Numbered from the stretch's first letter, positions 52,931 to 62,578 are shown. The stretch is 64,000 bases of DNA from Vibrio sp. SCSIO 43137 (GCF_028201475.1 NZ_CP116383.1:1984001-2048000), one strand, 5' to 3'. Translations and numbers: made by a program. Notes: generated from the sequence alone by a model not told the origin.

Positions 52931-53404
52931 TTAATTAAAGCCGCTTAAAAATTCGCGCAGCTTATTTATAGAATTATCATCATGTATCGATGTATGAAAA
53001 AATGGTGGCTGAACACCATTATTTACCAGTAGTTTTTCCGCGTTATTAATATCTGCATCATCAAGGTCAACCTTGCTGATTACACCTATCAGGCGTTTAT
53101 TAGGATAGACACGTAATAAACCCGGCGGGGCTGAAAATCTTTTCCCATTCGCCGGTTGCAAATAGACAATAGTTTTAACACTGGAAATAGTAGATAAAAG
53201 CGGACCATTCCACGCTCTGTTATCTACATACTCTCCGGGAGTATCAATAACACTACCGGAATAAAAAATTGGAGTTTGAGTTTTTTTCTGATTTCCGTCA
53301 GGGGCAACTAAGCGGGTAATTAATGCAGACTTGCCCGCATCAACTTCACCGATAACGGCAAAGCTCTGCGGTAAGAGTTGTTGTTCTGGTTGATCATCAC
53401 TCAT
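52931..53404 (-). CDS. eutP: EutP, P-loop NTPase/acetate kinase-like protein
   Basis: 157-residue GTPase-like protein of the EutP/PduV family. Walker A is [18 protein letters not shown] (G-x4-GKS), DTPGE is the G3 motif and GVISKVDL resembles the NKxD G4 motif (SKVD). The start ATG overlaps the eutS stop (ATGA), so a start 6 codons upstream is less likely. Cytoplasmic or shell-associated; its exact role is uncertain. Confidence 0.93.
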   Translation of the reverse strand: MSDDQPEQQLLPQSFAVIGEVDAGKSALITRLVAPDGNQKKTQTPIFYSGSVIDTPGEYVDNRAWNGPLLSTISSVKTIVYLQPANGKRFSAPPGLLRVYPNKRLIGVISKVDLDDADINNAEKLLVNNGVQPPFFHTSIHDDNSINKLREFLSGFN

Positions 53405-53754
53405 GTTCGGGTCGCCTGACACGCGGTATATCCCAGATCCTGTCCGAGAGTTCTAAGCACTTCATCCAATGCAACTTTAACGGACCCCACTGACCCTGTA
53501 ATAACAAGAGAACCGGAAAATCTATCGAGAAATCCGATACCTACATCAGCAGACTTAGTTGCAACATCACCAGCAATGATAGCGGTTTCACCTGGGGTCA
53601 GGGTCAGGATGCCTATGGCTTCCTTATGCACCACCCCTATCCTTTCACACAGCTCTTCAGTCGGATTTGCTACCATATGAGCAAGGGTAATCTGTTTACC
53701 CGGAACATATTCCTGAACAACTCTGTCGATCGGTTCGCCAAACTCATGGCTCAT
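53401..53754 (-). CDS. eutS: EutS shell protein, first gene of the eut operon
   Basis: About 117-residue permuted BMC-domain hexamer. The core [65 protein letters not shown] is nearly E. coli EutS; in the E. coli family the hexamer is bent, and the conserved G is in the DRFSG segment. The ATG at 53754 is preferred over GTG 53766. It is translationally coupled to eutP and is preceded by CRP-like sites. Confidence 0.94.
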   Translation of the reverse strand: MSHEFGEPIDRVVQEYVPGKQITLAHMVANPTEELCERIGVVHKEAIGILTLTPGETAIIAGDVATKSADVGIGFLDRFSGSLVITGSVGSVKVALDEVLRTLGQDLGYTACQATRT

Positions 53755-53813
53755 GCCACTACTCACTTTTATGGTTATTTTTTATTACCATAACGCCTAT
53801 ATTTCCACCAAAT

Positions 53814-53829
53814 TGTGATGGCTTTCTCA
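53814..53829 (-). promoter_or_regulatory. CRP-like site 1 upstream of eutS
   Basis: TGTGA-TGGCTT-TCTCA on the plus strand (9 of 10 half-site bases against TGTGA-N6-TCACA). Near-symmetric, so strand is nominal. About 60-75 bases upstream of the eutS ATG. Confidence 0.5.
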
Positions 53830-53864
53830 AAAGGTATTTATGGTATTAACTAAGGAATCAATAT

Positions 53865-53880
53865 ATTGAATCTCATCACA
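53865..53880 (-). promoter_or_regulatory. CRP-like site 2 upstream of eutS
   Basis: On the minus strand TGTGA-TGAGAT-TCAAT, 8 of 10 half-site bases. It is 51 bp from site 1, about five helical turns. Confidence 0.4.
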
Positions 53881-54066
53881 ATTAGACCTAGATCAATATT
53901 TTACAGCGATGATTAATACATTAATGATCAGTGAAGTAGCTCATACTTTATTTATTTTACGTCGAAAAATAAAAGCAAACAAATACACTGACAAGTGTAG
54001 TTTTAAATAAACAATGGAACAGAGATCTTATTTAAAGGCGGGATAAAAGTGTGTTTAAATAATAAA

Positions 54067-54109
54067 AAACCGCCTTTAAAAGCGAAACAAGAGGCTGATA
54101 AAGGCGGTT
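54067..54109 (-). terminator. Terminator of mipA
   Basis: Stem AACCGCCTTT/AAAGGCGGTT (54069-54078 and 54100-54109) with a 21-base loop; on the minus strand it runs into TTTTTTATT. It insulates the eut operon from mipA. Confidence 0.8.
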
Positions 54110-54140
54110 ATCAATAATCTATTGTCTTTACTTATCAATA

Positions 54141-54899
54141 TCAGAACCGATAAATAACACCAATATTTGCTTTAGTGGAAACGGTACCATCTAATATAGG
54201 ACTCTCTTCCAACTCGCCTTCTATATTAGTGTATCTCACCCCGCCATTAATCGTGATATGGTCAGTCAGATTAAGATAAGCGGACAAACCGATAAAGTAA
54301 TGACCATCCCAGCTTGGATCGAAAGCGGCAATCGCACCTCCGGTTCTGGCGGACTCCTCTTTCGAAACTCCATAAAGGTGCTGGTTCAGTTTGTCGTTGT
54401 TATAGGAATAACCAACTTCAGGCGTCAGACCCCAGAATGGTGTTCTGTAAGGCAGTTTCCACGCTAACTCTGCGTACAAGCCATTGTGCTCATTGCCCAG
54501 ATCTGTCGCAACACCGGTTTCTATTACCCCTACAGGTGAAAGCCACTGATAGCTGATACCGCCAAGCACAGTAGCCCGACGCTTATCCAGTTTCTTCATA
54601 TTTACATCATCAGAATCGCTAGGGTCGAACGATCGTGAATCATACATAAGCTTCACAATCACATTGTGCTCTGAACCTCTTGGCATAACACGATAGCCCG
54701 CACTAAAACCTCGTAAATAAAGGTGTTCACCTTCAAAACCTATGATAGGAATCGCCACTCTGTCACTTGAAGTACCTTTATAAACATTAGGCGAATAAGC
54801 AGCACCAGCTCCCAATGACCAGGGTGAGTTAGCGGCGATGGCCGGTGAGCAGATCAATGCTGCTCCCGCTAAACACATCATTTTTCTGATTTTTATCAC
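54141..54899 (-). CDS. MipA/OmpV family outer membrane protein
   Basis: 252 residues with a signal peptide (MIKIRKMMCLAGAALICSPAIA, cleavage after AIA), then beta-strand-rich sequence ending in an aromatic F (GVIYRF), the signal for outer membrane insertion. Motifs (SLGAGAAYSPNVYKG, GFSAGYRVMP, LDKRRATVLGGISYQWLSP) match the MltA-interacting protein MipA/OmpV family. It may scaffold murein enzymes or form a porin; members are also stress-regulated. Located between eut and yeaG and monocistronic. Confidence 0.85.
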   Translation of the reverse strand: MIKIRKMMCLAGAALICSPAIAANSPWSLGAGAAYSPNVYKGTSSDRVAIPIIGFEGEHLYLRGFSAGYRVMPRGSEHNVIVKLMYDSRSFDPSDSDDVNMKKLDKRRATVLGGISYQWLSPVGVIETGVATDLGNEHNGLYAELAWKLPYRTPFWGLTPEVGYSYNNDKLNQHLYGVSKEESARTGGAIAAFDPSWDGHYFIGLSAYLNLTDHITINGGVRYTNIEGELEESPILDGTVSTKANIGVIYRF

Positions 54900-55209
54900 A
54901 ATTTTTCTCTTTAATATTTTCTACAGGAACAATAGGCAAGCATTTTATCGAACAGTGTTTTATTCATCAAGAAATTAATTGTGCAACTAGCATCATTGCT
55001 AGCTATAGCTCATTGGCAGAATTTTTTACACACAAAATATATGCACTGATATTTATAATTTATGCATATTATCCACTACAGAAATCCGGATAAATGCAGA
55101 AATAAATACATAATTGTTAAGCAAAATCTTGAAACAGTGTCTAGTCTTAGAAAGTGAAGGATTAGTAAATTTCGCTGTAGTCAGTTTGACGGTTTAGAGG
55201 GGTTTCAGC
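54900..55209. other. Divergent mipA-yeaG region
   Basis: 310 bp, very AT-rich. A small hairpin CTAGCA/TGCTAG (54987-55002) lies inside. A TGGCAG at 55014 resembles the -24 of sigma-54 promoters but lacks a GC at the right -12 spacing. No promoter is assigned; no gene was seen. Confidence 0.5.
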
Positions 55210-57144
55210 ATGAGTATTTTTGACCACTATCAGGCACGCTACGAAGCAGCCAAGGATGAAGAGCTATCATTACAGGATTTTTTGACACTGTGTCAAAAGG
55301 ATAAAAGTGCCTATGCCAATGCAGCAGAGCGACTCTTGCTGGCGATTGGTGAGCCGGAAGTCGTTGATACTGCACATGATCCTCGACTTAGTCGTATTTT
55401 TTCCAACCGGGTTATCTCACGTTATAAAACGTTTGAAGATTTCTACGGAATGGAAGACTCCATTGAGCAAATTGTCTCTTACCTTAAGCACGCTGCTCAG
55501 GGTCTGGAGGAGCGCAAGCAGATTCTCTATCTGTTAGGCCCGGTTGGTGGCGGTAAGTCATCTCTGGCTGAAAAACTGAAAAGCCTAATGGAAAAAATGC
55601 CTATTTATGTGCTTTCTGCCAATGGTGAGCGCAGCCCGGTTAACGACCATCCGTTCTGTCTGTTTGACGCTGCGGAAGATGCTGCACTGCTGAAAAAAGA
55701 GTACGGTATTGAAGCGCGCTATCTTCGCTCAATCATGTCTCCATGGGCAGCTAAGCGACTGCATGAGTTTGGCGGTGACGTCACCAAGTTTAAAGTGGTT
55801 AAGGTCCGTCCTTCCATTCTGGATCAGGTAGCGGTAGCCAAAACAGAGCCCGGTGATGAGAACAATCAGGATATCTCTTCTCTGGTCGGTAAAGTCGATA
55901 TTCGCCAGCTTGAACACTACTCTCAGGATGATCCGGACGCTTACAGCTACTCAGGTGCCCTATGTAAGGCAAATCAGGGTCTGATGGAGTTTGTAGAAAT
56001 GTTTAAGGCACCGATTAAAGTGCTGCACCCACTGCTTACTGCAACACAGGAAGGTAACTTTAACGGTACCGAAGGCCTGTCTGCATTGCCATTTGACGGT
56101 ATGATTCTGGCGCACTCAAACGAATCTGAATGGCAGTCATTCCGTAACAACAAGAACAATGAAGCTTTCCTTGACCGTGTCTACATTGTCAAAGTTCCAT
56201 ACTGCCTGCGCGTCTCTGAAGAGGTCAAAATCTACCAGAAACTGCTTGAGCACAGTGAGCTGTCAAAAGCACCTTGTTCGCCAAGTACCCTTGATATGCT
56301 GGCTCAGTTCAGTGTTCTTTCACGAATCAAAGATCCAGAAAATTCATCCATCTTTTCGAAAATGCGGGTTTATGACGGTGAGACTCTGAAAGATACCGAT
56401 CCAAAAGCGAAAAGCTATCAGGAATACCGTGATTTCGCCGGAGTTGATGAAGGTATGTCCGGGCTATCAACCCGATTCGCCTTTAAGATTCTGTCCCGTG
56501 TGTTTAACTTCGATCAGGCTGAAGTTGCCGCCAACCCGGTTCACCTGTTCTACGTTATCGAACAGCAGGTAGAACGTGAGCAGTTCCCTCAGGAAATGGC
56601 TGAGAAGTACCTTGAGTTCCTGAAAGGCTATCTGGTACCGAAATATATCGAGTTTATCGGTAAAGAGATTCAGACCGCCTATCTGGAATCCTACTCAGAA
56701 TACGGACAGAACATATTCGACCGTTACGTTACCTATGCGGACTTCTGGATTCAGGATCAGGAGTATCGCGACCCTGAAACCGGCCAGCTGTTTGACCGCG
56801 CTGCCCTTAACAGCGAACTGGAGAAAATCGAAAAACCAGCCGGTATCAGTAATCCGAAAGATTTCCGTAATGAGATCGTTAACTTTGTGCTTCGTGCACG
56901 AGCCAGTAATAAGGGCAGTAACCCTGTCTGGACCAGTTATGAGAAGCTTCGCACAGTTATTGAGAAGAAGATGTTCTCCAATACTGAAGAGCTGCTGCCG
57001 GTTATCTCATTTAATGCGAAAACCTCAACGGATGACCAGAAGAAACACGACGACTTTGTCGCACGTATGATGGAAAAAGGCTACACCAAGAAACAAGTCA
57101 GATTGCTGTCAGAGTGGTATTTACGGGTACGTAAGTCCTCTTAA
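55210..57144 (+). CDS. yeaG: PrkA-type serine protein kinase YeaG
   Basis: A 644-residue protein, the same length as E. coli YeaG. An AAA-like N-terminal part carries the P-loop YLLGPVGGGKSSLAEKL (around residue 105-121) and the C-terminal part is kinase-like. YeaG and YeaH are induced by starvation or acid stress and act in stress adaptation; the targets are not well known. Followed by yeaH after a 95-bp gap containing a strong hairpin, then ycgB. A GAGGGG ribosome site precedes the start. Confidence 0.95.
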   Translation: MSIFDHYQARYEAAKDEELSLQDFLTLCQKDKSAYANAAERLLLAIGEPEVVDTAHDPRLSRIFSNRVISRYKTFEDFYGMEDSIEQIVSYLKHAAQGLEERKQILYLLGPVGGGKSSLAEKLKSLMEKMPIYVLSANGERSPVNDHPFCLFDAAEDAALLKKEYGIEARYLRSIMSPWAAKRLHEFGGDVTKFKVVKVRPSILDQVAVAKTEPGDENNQDISSLVGKVDIRQLEHYSQDDPDAYSYSGALCKANQGLMEFVEMFKAPIKVLHPLLTATQEGNFNGTEGLSALPFDGMILAHSNESEWQSFRNNKNNEAFLDRVYIVKVPYCLRVSEEVKIYQKLLEHSELSKAPCSPSTLDMLAQFSVLSRIKDPENSSIFSKMRVYDGETLKDTDPKAKSYQEYRDFAGVDEGMSGLSTRFAFKILSRVFNFDQAEVAANPVHLFYVIEQQVEREQFPQEMAEKYLEFLKGYLVPKYIEFIGKEIQTAYLESYSEYGQNIFDRYVTYADFWIQDQEYRDPETGQLFDRAALNSELEKIEKPAGISNPKDFRNEIVNFVLRARASNKGSNPVWTSYEKLRTVIEKKMFSNTEELLPVISFNAKTSTDDQKKHDDFVARMMEKGYTKKQVRLLSEWYLRVRKSS

Positions 57145-57170
57145 TGCTTGACGCTTTTTGTGTGAGCAAA

Positions 57171-57210
57171 GTATTCGCTGCCCGCTCTCATGCTGGCAGG
57201 CAGTGAATAC
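57171..57210 (+). promoter_or_regulatory. Intercistronic hairpin between yeaG and yeaH
   Basis: 12-bp stem GTATTCGCTGCC/GGCAGTGAATAC (57171-57182 and 57199-57210, one GU) with a 16-base loop and no T-run. Likely an RNA stability or processing element shaping yeaG versus yeaH-ycgB output. Confidence 0.55.
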
Positions 57211-57239
57211 AACTCTTAGGCGTATACAAGGAGTTACTC

Positions 57240-58511
57240 ATGGCGCAATTTATAGACAGAAGGCTCAATGGCAAGAACAAAAGTACTGTCAACCGACAGC
57301 GCTTTATGCGACGCCATAAGGAGCAAATCAAAGAATCGGTTGCCGATGCTGTGAACCGCCGCTCGATCACGGATACAGAAACGGGCGAAGATATCTCTAT
57401 TCCACACCGCGATATAAAAGAACCAACCTTCCATCAGGGACAGGGTGGTGTGCGTGAGCGGGTCCATCCCGGTAACGATAAGTTTATTAAAGGTGACCGC
57501 ATGGAGCGGCCGAAAGGCGGAGGTTCCGGTGGTGGTTCCGGCGAAGGTGAAGCAAGTCAGGACGGAGAGGGAGAAGACGAATTTGTATTTCAGATTTCCA
57601 AAGATGAGTATCTGGATATTCTGTTTGAAGATCTTGAACTACCCAATCTGGAAAAGAACCAGATAAATAAAATTACCGAGTGGAAAACCACCCGGGCAGG
57701 CTATCAGACAGCAGGAAACCCTTCCAATATCGCTATCGTTCGTTCATTGCAACAGTCACTGGCACGACGTACTGCCATGACATCAGGAAAGCGACGCCTG
57801 CTCAATGAGCTTGAAGAGGAGCTGGAACGTATCGGAAACTCCGAACCGGCACAGCCTCTTGAAGAGAAGAGACTGAAAAAAGAGATTAAAGAGCTGCGCG
57901 ACAAGATAGCCCGGGTTCCGTTTCTGGATAGTTTTGATTTACGCTTTAAGAACTACGAGAAACGTCCCGTCCCTTCCAGTCAGGCGGTGATGTTCTGTCT
58001 GATGGATGTTTCCGGCTCAATGGATCAGGCCACCAAAGATATTGCCAAACGCTTTTATGTACTGCTCTATCTGTTCCTGACCAGAACCTACGAGAATGTT
58101 GAAGTGGTGTTTATCCGCCACCATACACAAGCAAAAGAGGTAGATGAACAAGAGTTTTTCTACTCGCAGGAGACCGGCGGAACCATTGTTTCCAGCGCCC
58201 TTAAGTTGATGAAAGAGATTGTTGAGGATCGCTATCCGACCGGCGAATGGAACATCTATGCGGCACAAGCCTCTGATGGTGATAACTGGGCAGATGACTC
58301 TCCTAAATGTCGTGATCTGCTGGCAGATAAGCTTCTGCCGAACTGTCAGTACTACTCATATATCGAGATAACAAGGAGAACCCATCAGTCACTGTGGCAC
58401 GAATACGAAAAGATTCAACAGAATGTCGATAATTTTGCCATGAAGAATATACGTTCAGTAGATGATATTTTCCCTGTGTTCAGGGAGCTGTTCAAAAAAG
58501 AAACAGCATAG
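57240..58511 (+). CDS. yeaH: YeaH, DUF444 von Willebrand-type protein
   Basis: 423 residues. N-terminal basic region ([29 protein letters not shown]), a Gly/Ser-rich flexible linker ([14 protein letters not shown] near 95-110), then a helical part and a C-terminal vWA domain with the MIDAS-like DVSGSMD (about 253-259). It is the standard partner of YeaG. YcgB begins 11 bases after its stop, so these two are tightly coupled. Confidence 0.94.
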   Translation: MAQFIDRRLNGKNKSTVNRQRFMRRHKEQIKESVADAVNRRSITDTETGEDISIPHRDIKEPTFHQGQGGVRERVHPGNDKFIKGDRMERPKGGGSGGGSGEGEASQDGEGEDEFVFQISKDEYLDILFEDLELPNLEKNQINKITEWKTTRAGYQTAGNPSNIAIVRSLQQSLARRTAMTSGKRRLLNELEEELERIGNSEPAQPLEEKRLKKEIKELRDKIARVPFLDSFDLRFKNYEKRPVPSSQAVMFCLMDVSGSMDQATKDIAKRFYVLLYLFLTRTYENVEVVFIRHHTQAKEVDEQEFFYSQETGGTIVSSALKLMKEIVEDRYPTGEWNIYAAQASDGDNWADDSPKCRDLLADKLLPNCQYYSYIEITRRTHQSLWHEYEKIQQNVDNFAMKNIRSVDDIFPVFRELFKKETA

Positions 58512-58522
58512 GGAGATGCGCT

Positions 58523-60043
58523 ATGGCTGCAAAGAAGAACAAAAACAGAGCTCTGCCGGACGGGCCGGACTGGACATTCGGCCTGTTGGAGGATTATCAC
58601 AAGGAAATCAAGCGGGTAGCCGAGCACTACCGGCTGGACACCTATCCGAATCAGATTGAGGTAATCACCTCAGAACAGATGATGGACGCCTATTCCAGCG
58701 TTGGTATGCCAATTAATTATCACCACTGGTCGTTCGGTAAAAAGTTTATCCAGACTGAACAGAACTATAAGCACGGTCAGATGGGTCTGGCCTATGAGAT
58801 CGTGATTAACTCAGATCCCTGTATCGCCTACCTGATGGAAGAGAACAGCGTCACTATGCAGGCGCTGGTGATGGCCCATGCCTGTTATGGACATAACTCC
58901 TTTTTTAAAGGCAACTATCTGTTCCAGACCTGGACTGATGCCAGTTCCATTATTGATTATCTCCTGTTTGCCCGTAATTACATTAGTGACTGCGAAGAAA
59001 AACACGGCATTGATCAGGTGGAAGATATCCTCGACTCCTGCCATGCCCTGATGAATTTTGGTGTAGACCGATATAAACGTCCCGAGAAAATCTCCATCGC
59101 CGAGGAGAAAATACGTCAGGAAGAGCGGGAAGCCTACTTACAATCTCAGGTAAACGACCTGTGGCGTACCGTGCCTAAATCTCAAGAAAAATCAGAGCAG
59201 GAGAAAATCCGCTTCCCTACCGAGCCTCAGGAAAACCTGCTGTACTTTATTGAAAAACATGCGCCGTTACTTGAGCCGTGGCAGCGGGAAATTGTGCGTA
59301 TTGTGCGTAAGGTGAGCCAGTACTTCTACCCTCAGAAACAGACTCAGGTAATGAACGAGGGCTGGGCAACCTTCTGGCACTACACCATACTTAACCACCT
59401 TTATGACGAAGGCATAGTAACAGATAAGTTTATACTGGAGTTTCTGCATAGCCATACCAATGTGGTGGCACAACCTCCATACAACAGCCCTTACTACAGT
59501 GGCATTAACCCTTATGCGTTAGGCTTCGCTATGTTTCAGGATATACGCCGGATTTGCGAAGACCCGACCGATGAAGACAGAGAGTGGTTCCCGGATCTCG
59601 CTGGTTCAGACTGGCTGGATGCGGTTCATTTTGCCATGCATAACTTTAAGGATGAGAGCTTTATCAGCCAGTACCTGTCACCTAAGCTGATGCGCGATTT
59701 TAAGTTATTCGCTGTACTGGATGATGACAGAAAGAACTTTATCGAAGTGAGCAACATACACGACAGTACCGGCTACCGTATGATCCGCGAGAGGCTGGCA
59801 GCTCAATACAATCTGAGTAACCTTGAACCTAATATTCAGGTGTGGAATGTAGATGTGCGCGGTGATCGCTCTATGATTCTGCAGTATGTTCCCCATGACA
59901 GAATTCCTTTAGCGGATGGCCATGAGGAAGTAATGAAACACCTGCACCGGCTATGGGGCTTTGATGTCGTGTTGGAAGAGTTAACGGAAACCGGCCGGAG
60001 AAATATTCTCAGCGCCTGCCCTCCCCGTACCGAGGCGAGCTAA
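58523..60043 (+). CDS. ycgB: YcgB, SpoVR family protein
   Basis: 506 residues of the SpoVR family, involved in Bacillus spore cortex formation but of unknown role in gammaproteobacteria. Conserved motifs: WSFGKKFIQTE, NSFFKGNYLFQTW, the catalytic-looking MNEGWATFWHYTI (HExxH-like neighbourhood is absent) and GFAMFQDIRRICEDP. The trio yeaG-yeaH-ycgB is widely conserved and RpoS-associated in enterobacteria. Ends at a good terminator. Confidence 0.94.
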   Translation: MAAKKNKNRALPDGPDWTFGLLEDYHKEIKRVAEHYRLDTYPNQIEVITSEQMMDAYSSVGMPINYHHWSFGKKFIQTEQNYKHGQMGLAYEIVINSDPCIAYLMEENSVTMQALVMAHACYGHNSFFKGNYLFQTWTDASSIIDYLLFARNYISDCEEKHGIDQVEDILDSCHALMNFGVDRYKRPEKISIAEEKIRQEEREAYLQSQVNDLWRTVPKSQEKSEQEKIRFPTEPQENLLYFIEKHAPLLEPWQREIVRIVRKVSQYFYPQKQTQVMNEGWATFWHYTILNHLYDEGIVTDKFILEFLHSHTNVVAQPPYNSPYYSGINPYALGFAMFQDIRRICEDPTDEDREWFPDLAGSDWLDAVHFAMHNFKDESFISQYLSPKLMRDFKLFAVLDDDRKNFIEVSNIHDSTGYRMIRERLAAQYNLSNLEPNIQVWNVDVRGDRSMILQYVPHDRIPLADGHEEVMKHLHRLWGFDVVLEELTETGRRNILSACPPRTEAS

Positions 60044-60050
60044 AAACGAA

Positions 60051-60080
60051 AAACCGCATTAATTTAATGCGGTTTCTCTT
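60051..60080. terminator. Terminator of ycgB (bidirectional)
   Basis: Near-perfect stem AAACCGCATTAA/TTAATGCGGTTT, A-rich to the left and TTTCTCTTT to the right. Confidence 0.88.
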
Positions 60081-60092
60081 TATCTGGCTAGC

Positions 60093-60278
60093 CTATTTCT
60101 GCCGTGGCTCTAGGTCTATCTCTCTGTGTTGTCCTTCTATTTTCCAGTGTTCATTCGGATCAAACACCTCATCACAAATATCAATGGAAAAGCCCATTTC
60201 AGCCACCTCTTTCAGGGTAAGATTATCGGCTAAGTTGGCTATTTCTCCCTTTTGATTATGCAGTTCCAATATACCCAA
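60093..60278 (-). pseudogene. Small ORF abutting the Vibrio repeat, possibly a 5'-truncated gene
   Basis: An open frame of 61 residues ending in GFSIDICDEVFDPNEHWKIEGQHREIDLEPRQK, which reads like a genuine acidic protein. The first codons (TTG start at 60278) lie inside the terminal repeat of the element at 60270-60534, and no ATG is available before residue 28. Either translation begins at a TTG/CTG near the boundary, or the insertion removed the original start. The family is not recognised. Confidence 0.4.
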
Positions 60279-60534
60279 GTGACCTCAAAATGCAGTATTC
60301 AGAGCTTCATCAAGGTGTTCAGTTCAAGGAAGATAACTGTAGGAATGGCGCTCCCTTTCAAAGTTATCTGACACAGAAATGGGCGCCTTGATGAGCTCCC
60401 GAAGGGCGAGTTATATTGGCTCCTGCTCTGTGTTACTGATTCTTACCGTAGAATGACTATGGCTTCAAATCAGTGCCTTGATCAGAAGCCAATATATTCT
60501 CGCTGAAAACGCATCTTGAGGTTACTTGGGTATA
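60270..60534. repeat. Vibrio miniature inverted-repeat element, 265 bp
   Basis: Bounded by TATACCCAAGT and ACTTGGGTATA. The terminal repeats extend 24 bp with 22 matches. Internal sequence carries further pairs (CTTCATCAAGG near 60303 opposite CCTTGATGAGC near 60383), so the whole element could fold as an RNA. It is the full-length relative of the 61-bp copy at 21083. No ORF or transposase, so it is non-autonomous. Confidence 0.8.
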
Positions 60535-60653
60535 ACCACTCCCACAAACGAATGTGTACACTAATAACTATAGTTGCTATCCAACTATTAACAATCAACT
60601 CAATTAAATATTTTGAGTAAAAATAAAGGAGCGTTTCCGCTCCTCTACTCTGT
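60535..60653. other. Gap between the repeat and kdsB
   Basis: AT-rich, no gene seen; contains the kdsB terminator (60628-60643). Confidence 0.6.
60624..60643 (-). terminator. Terminator of kdsB
   Basis: 6-bp GC stem GGAGCG/CGCTCC (60628-60633 and 60638-60643) with loop TTTC; on the minus strand it is followed by TTTATTTTT. Confidence 0.8.
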
Positions 60654-61406
60654 TTATTGACCGGCGACTATTTTTCTTACCAGCTCTAAATCTTCAGGTG
60701 TATCAACTCCTGCAGGCGGAGCTTCTAGTGCTACTTCAACGTGGATTTTCTCGCCATACCAAAGCACTCTGAGTTGTTCCAGACACTCTATCTTCTCAAG
60801 AGCGCTCGGCTGCCAGTTTATATAGGTATTAATAAAACCGGCACGATAAGCGTAAATGCCGATATGTCTCATCAGCGGCTGCTCTATCTGCTTCTTGTCA
60901 TCGCTGAAGTTATCTCTGTCCCATGGAATGGTTGCCCGGCTGAAATAGAGGGCATAGCCGTCTTTGTCCGCGACCACTTTAACCGCATTGGGGTTAAACA
61001 CCTCTGACTCATGTTCAATCTCAACAGCTAATGTCGCCATAGGCGCAACACTGGAAGCGAGATTCTCTGCCACCTGACGAATATTACCCGGAGGAATCAG
61101 CGGCTCATCGCCCTGAACATTAACGATAATCTGTTGCTCATCAAGGCCCATTTTCGCCACAACTTCAGCAAGACGCTCTGTGCCTGACTCATGATCCGGC
61201 GAGGTCATACACACAGTAGCACCAAACTTTTTAGCGGCCTGTTCAACTCTTTGATCATCAGTAGCGATAATAACCTGATCCGCACCGGACTTAACTGACT
61301 GCTCATAAACCCATTGAATCATGGGTTTGCCGCCAATATCGGCTAAAGGCTTACCCGGCAAACGGGTTGACTGATAACGTGCAGGAATAACAACGGTAAA
61401 AGACAT
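60654..61406 (-). CDS. kdsB: 3-deoxy-manno-octulosonate cytidylyltransferase (CMP-KDO synthetase)
   Basis: Activates KDO with CTP for lipopolysaccharide core synthesis. 250 residues, typical. [29 protein letters not shown] is the nucleotidyltransferase start, [13 protein letters not shown] the catalytic region, and RATIPWDRD follows. The ATG overlaps the ycaR stop by one base (TAATG). Last gene of the msbA-lpxK-ycaR-kdsB operon. Confidence 0.98.
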   Translation of the reverse strand: MSFTVVIPARYQSTRLPGKPLADIGGKPMIQWVYEQSVKSGADQVIIATDDQRVEQAAKKFGATVCMTSPDHESGTERLAEVVAKMGLDEQQIIVNVQGDEPLIPPGNIRQVAENLASSVAPMATLAVEIEHESEVFNPNAVKVVADKDGYALYFSRATIPWDRDNFSDDKKQIEQPLMRHIGIYAYRAGFINTYINWQPSALEKIECLEQLRVLWYGEKIHVEVALEAPPAGVDTPEDLELVRKIVAGQ

Positions 61407-61585
61407 TATCTCCCCTCGTCCATATCCAGTGATCTCGCCTCAAACTCAAGAAGTACCGGAATTCCCTCTTTTATCGGATAAGCTAACCGGTCGAATTTAC
61501 AGACAAGTTCTTGTTTCTTAGCATCAAAGGTCAGTTTTCCTTTGCAAAGAGGACAGGCAACAATTTCAAGCAGACGGTGATCCAT
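61406..61585 (-). CDS. ycaR: YcaR, Trm112-like small zinc protein
   Basis: A 59-residue protein that begins [18 protein letters not shown] and continues [25 protein letters not shown]. It belongs to the UPF0434/Trm112 family; the Cys pair CPLC is visible and a third Cys follows. Its start lies inside the end of lpxK (20-base overlap) and its stop overlaps kdsB. The gene is short and easily missed, but position and sequence match E. coli ycaR closely. Confidence 0.95.
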   Translation of the reverse strand: MDHRLLEIVACPLCKGKLTFDAKKQELVCKFDRLAYPIKEGIPVLLEFEARSLDMDEGR

Positions 61586-62573
61586 AACTTTCCCTAACTT
61601 CTAATATTTTCTTAATAATTTTTGTTTGTTCGTTTGCAGAGAAACTAGCAGATACAGGTAAGTACCACCAGTTTTCCTTAGCATAAAATGCACACTTAAC
61701 CGCATCTTTCTCCGTCATAATGACGTTTTTTCCTGCGGCTTCAAGGGGTTCAATCTGAGCAGGCTGAAAATCCTGATGATCGGCAAATCCCTGAGTTTTT
61801 ACCAGATCTGCACCAAGGGCTTTCAGGGTTTTAAAGAACCGCGGCGGGTGGCCGATTCCGGCAAAGGCGACTAACGAATCCAGATCAGCAACAGGTCTCT
61901 CTTCACCTGTGAGCAGATTTACAGCCAGACCCGGTGACAGTGACATGGCAATTTCATCTGAACCAGCGGCATTACCATTGGCAATAACAAAGTCGACACT
62001 CTCCAGTCGATCCAAACCTTCTCTTAAAGGCCCTAAAGGAATATGGTGTTGATTGCCAAAACGACGTACGCCGTCCACTACCACCAGTTCAATATCCCGG
62101 TCGAGGGCATAGTGCTGTAAGCCATCGTCAGTAACGATAATATCAACATCCTGCTTAAGCAGGGCTTTTACGGCATTTGCCCTTTTAGGATCAACCGCGA
62201 CAGGAGCCCCGGTACGCTGAAAAATCAGCATGGGTTCATCACCACAGGCTTTTGTTGAGGTTCCCTTATCCACCAGCAACGGGTATGAATCCGCTTTTGC
62301 CCCGTAACCACGCGATACCACTCCCGGTTTCAATCCGAGTGCCTGAAGCTGCTCTACCAGCCAGATAACGACCGGAGTTTTGCCGTTACCCCCGGCGGTA
62401 ATGTTACCGACCACCACAACGGGAACAGGCGCTTTGTAGCTTAGCTCCCTTTGCTGCAGAAATTTATCTCTTCTGGCATTGGCAATCAATTTGTAAAGGG
62501 CACTCAGCGGCCTTAGCAAAGGCCACAGAATAAGACCGAGAAAATGATTTTGATACCAGATCTTTTCAACCAT
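61566..62573 (-). CDS. lpxK: Tetraacyldisaccharide 4'-kinase
   Basis: Phosphorylates the lipid A precursor at the inner membrane, giving lipid IVA. 335 residues: N-terminal membrane-associated helix ([19 protein letters not shown]), P-loop [15 protein letters not shown] (about residues 56-69), VISRGYG-like [11 protein letters not shown], and [20 protein letters not shown]. It follows msbA after 5 bases, with which it is always paired. Confidence 0.98.
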   Translation of the reverse strand: MVEKIWYQNHFLGLILWPLLRPLSALYKLIANARRDKFLQQRELSYKAPVPVVVVGNITAGGNGKTPVVIWLVEQLQALGLKPGVVSRGYGAKADSYPLLVDKGTSTKACGDEPMLIFQRTGAPVAVDPKRANAVKALLKQDVDIIVTDDGLQHYALDRDIELVVVDGVRRFGNQHHIPLGPLREGLDRLESVDFVIANGNAAGSDEIAMSLSPGLAVNLLTGEERPVADLDSLVAFAGIGHPPRFFKTLKALGADLVKTQGFADHQDFQPAQIEPLEAAGKNVIMTEKDAVKCAFYAKENWWYLPVSASFSANEQTKIIKKILEVRESYGSPSA

Positions 62574-62578
62574 GCAGA

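Larger units (their letters stand above)
53767..54066. other. Upstream region of the eut operon
   Basis: About 300 bp between the mipA terminator and eutS, with no ORF, no B12 riboswitch-like structure that I could recognise, and no sigma-54 site. Two CRP-like sites (listed) are the only regulatory signals with reasonable matches. No regulator gene (EutR or EutVW) lies nearby. Confidence 0.55.

Noticed and set aside
53767..54066. B12 riboswitch upstream of eutS
   Set aside because: No B12-box (GCCACTG-like) or the expected stem arrangement was found.
37979..54140. Eut locus as a recently acquired island
   Set aside because: No integrase, tRNA site or direct repeats flank it and base composition looks similar to neighbours; acquisition cannot be shown from the window.
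55014..55030. Sigma-54 promoter for yeaG
   Set aside because: TGGCAG is present but the -12 GC is not at the correct distance (17 instead of 16 positions, and T in place of G).
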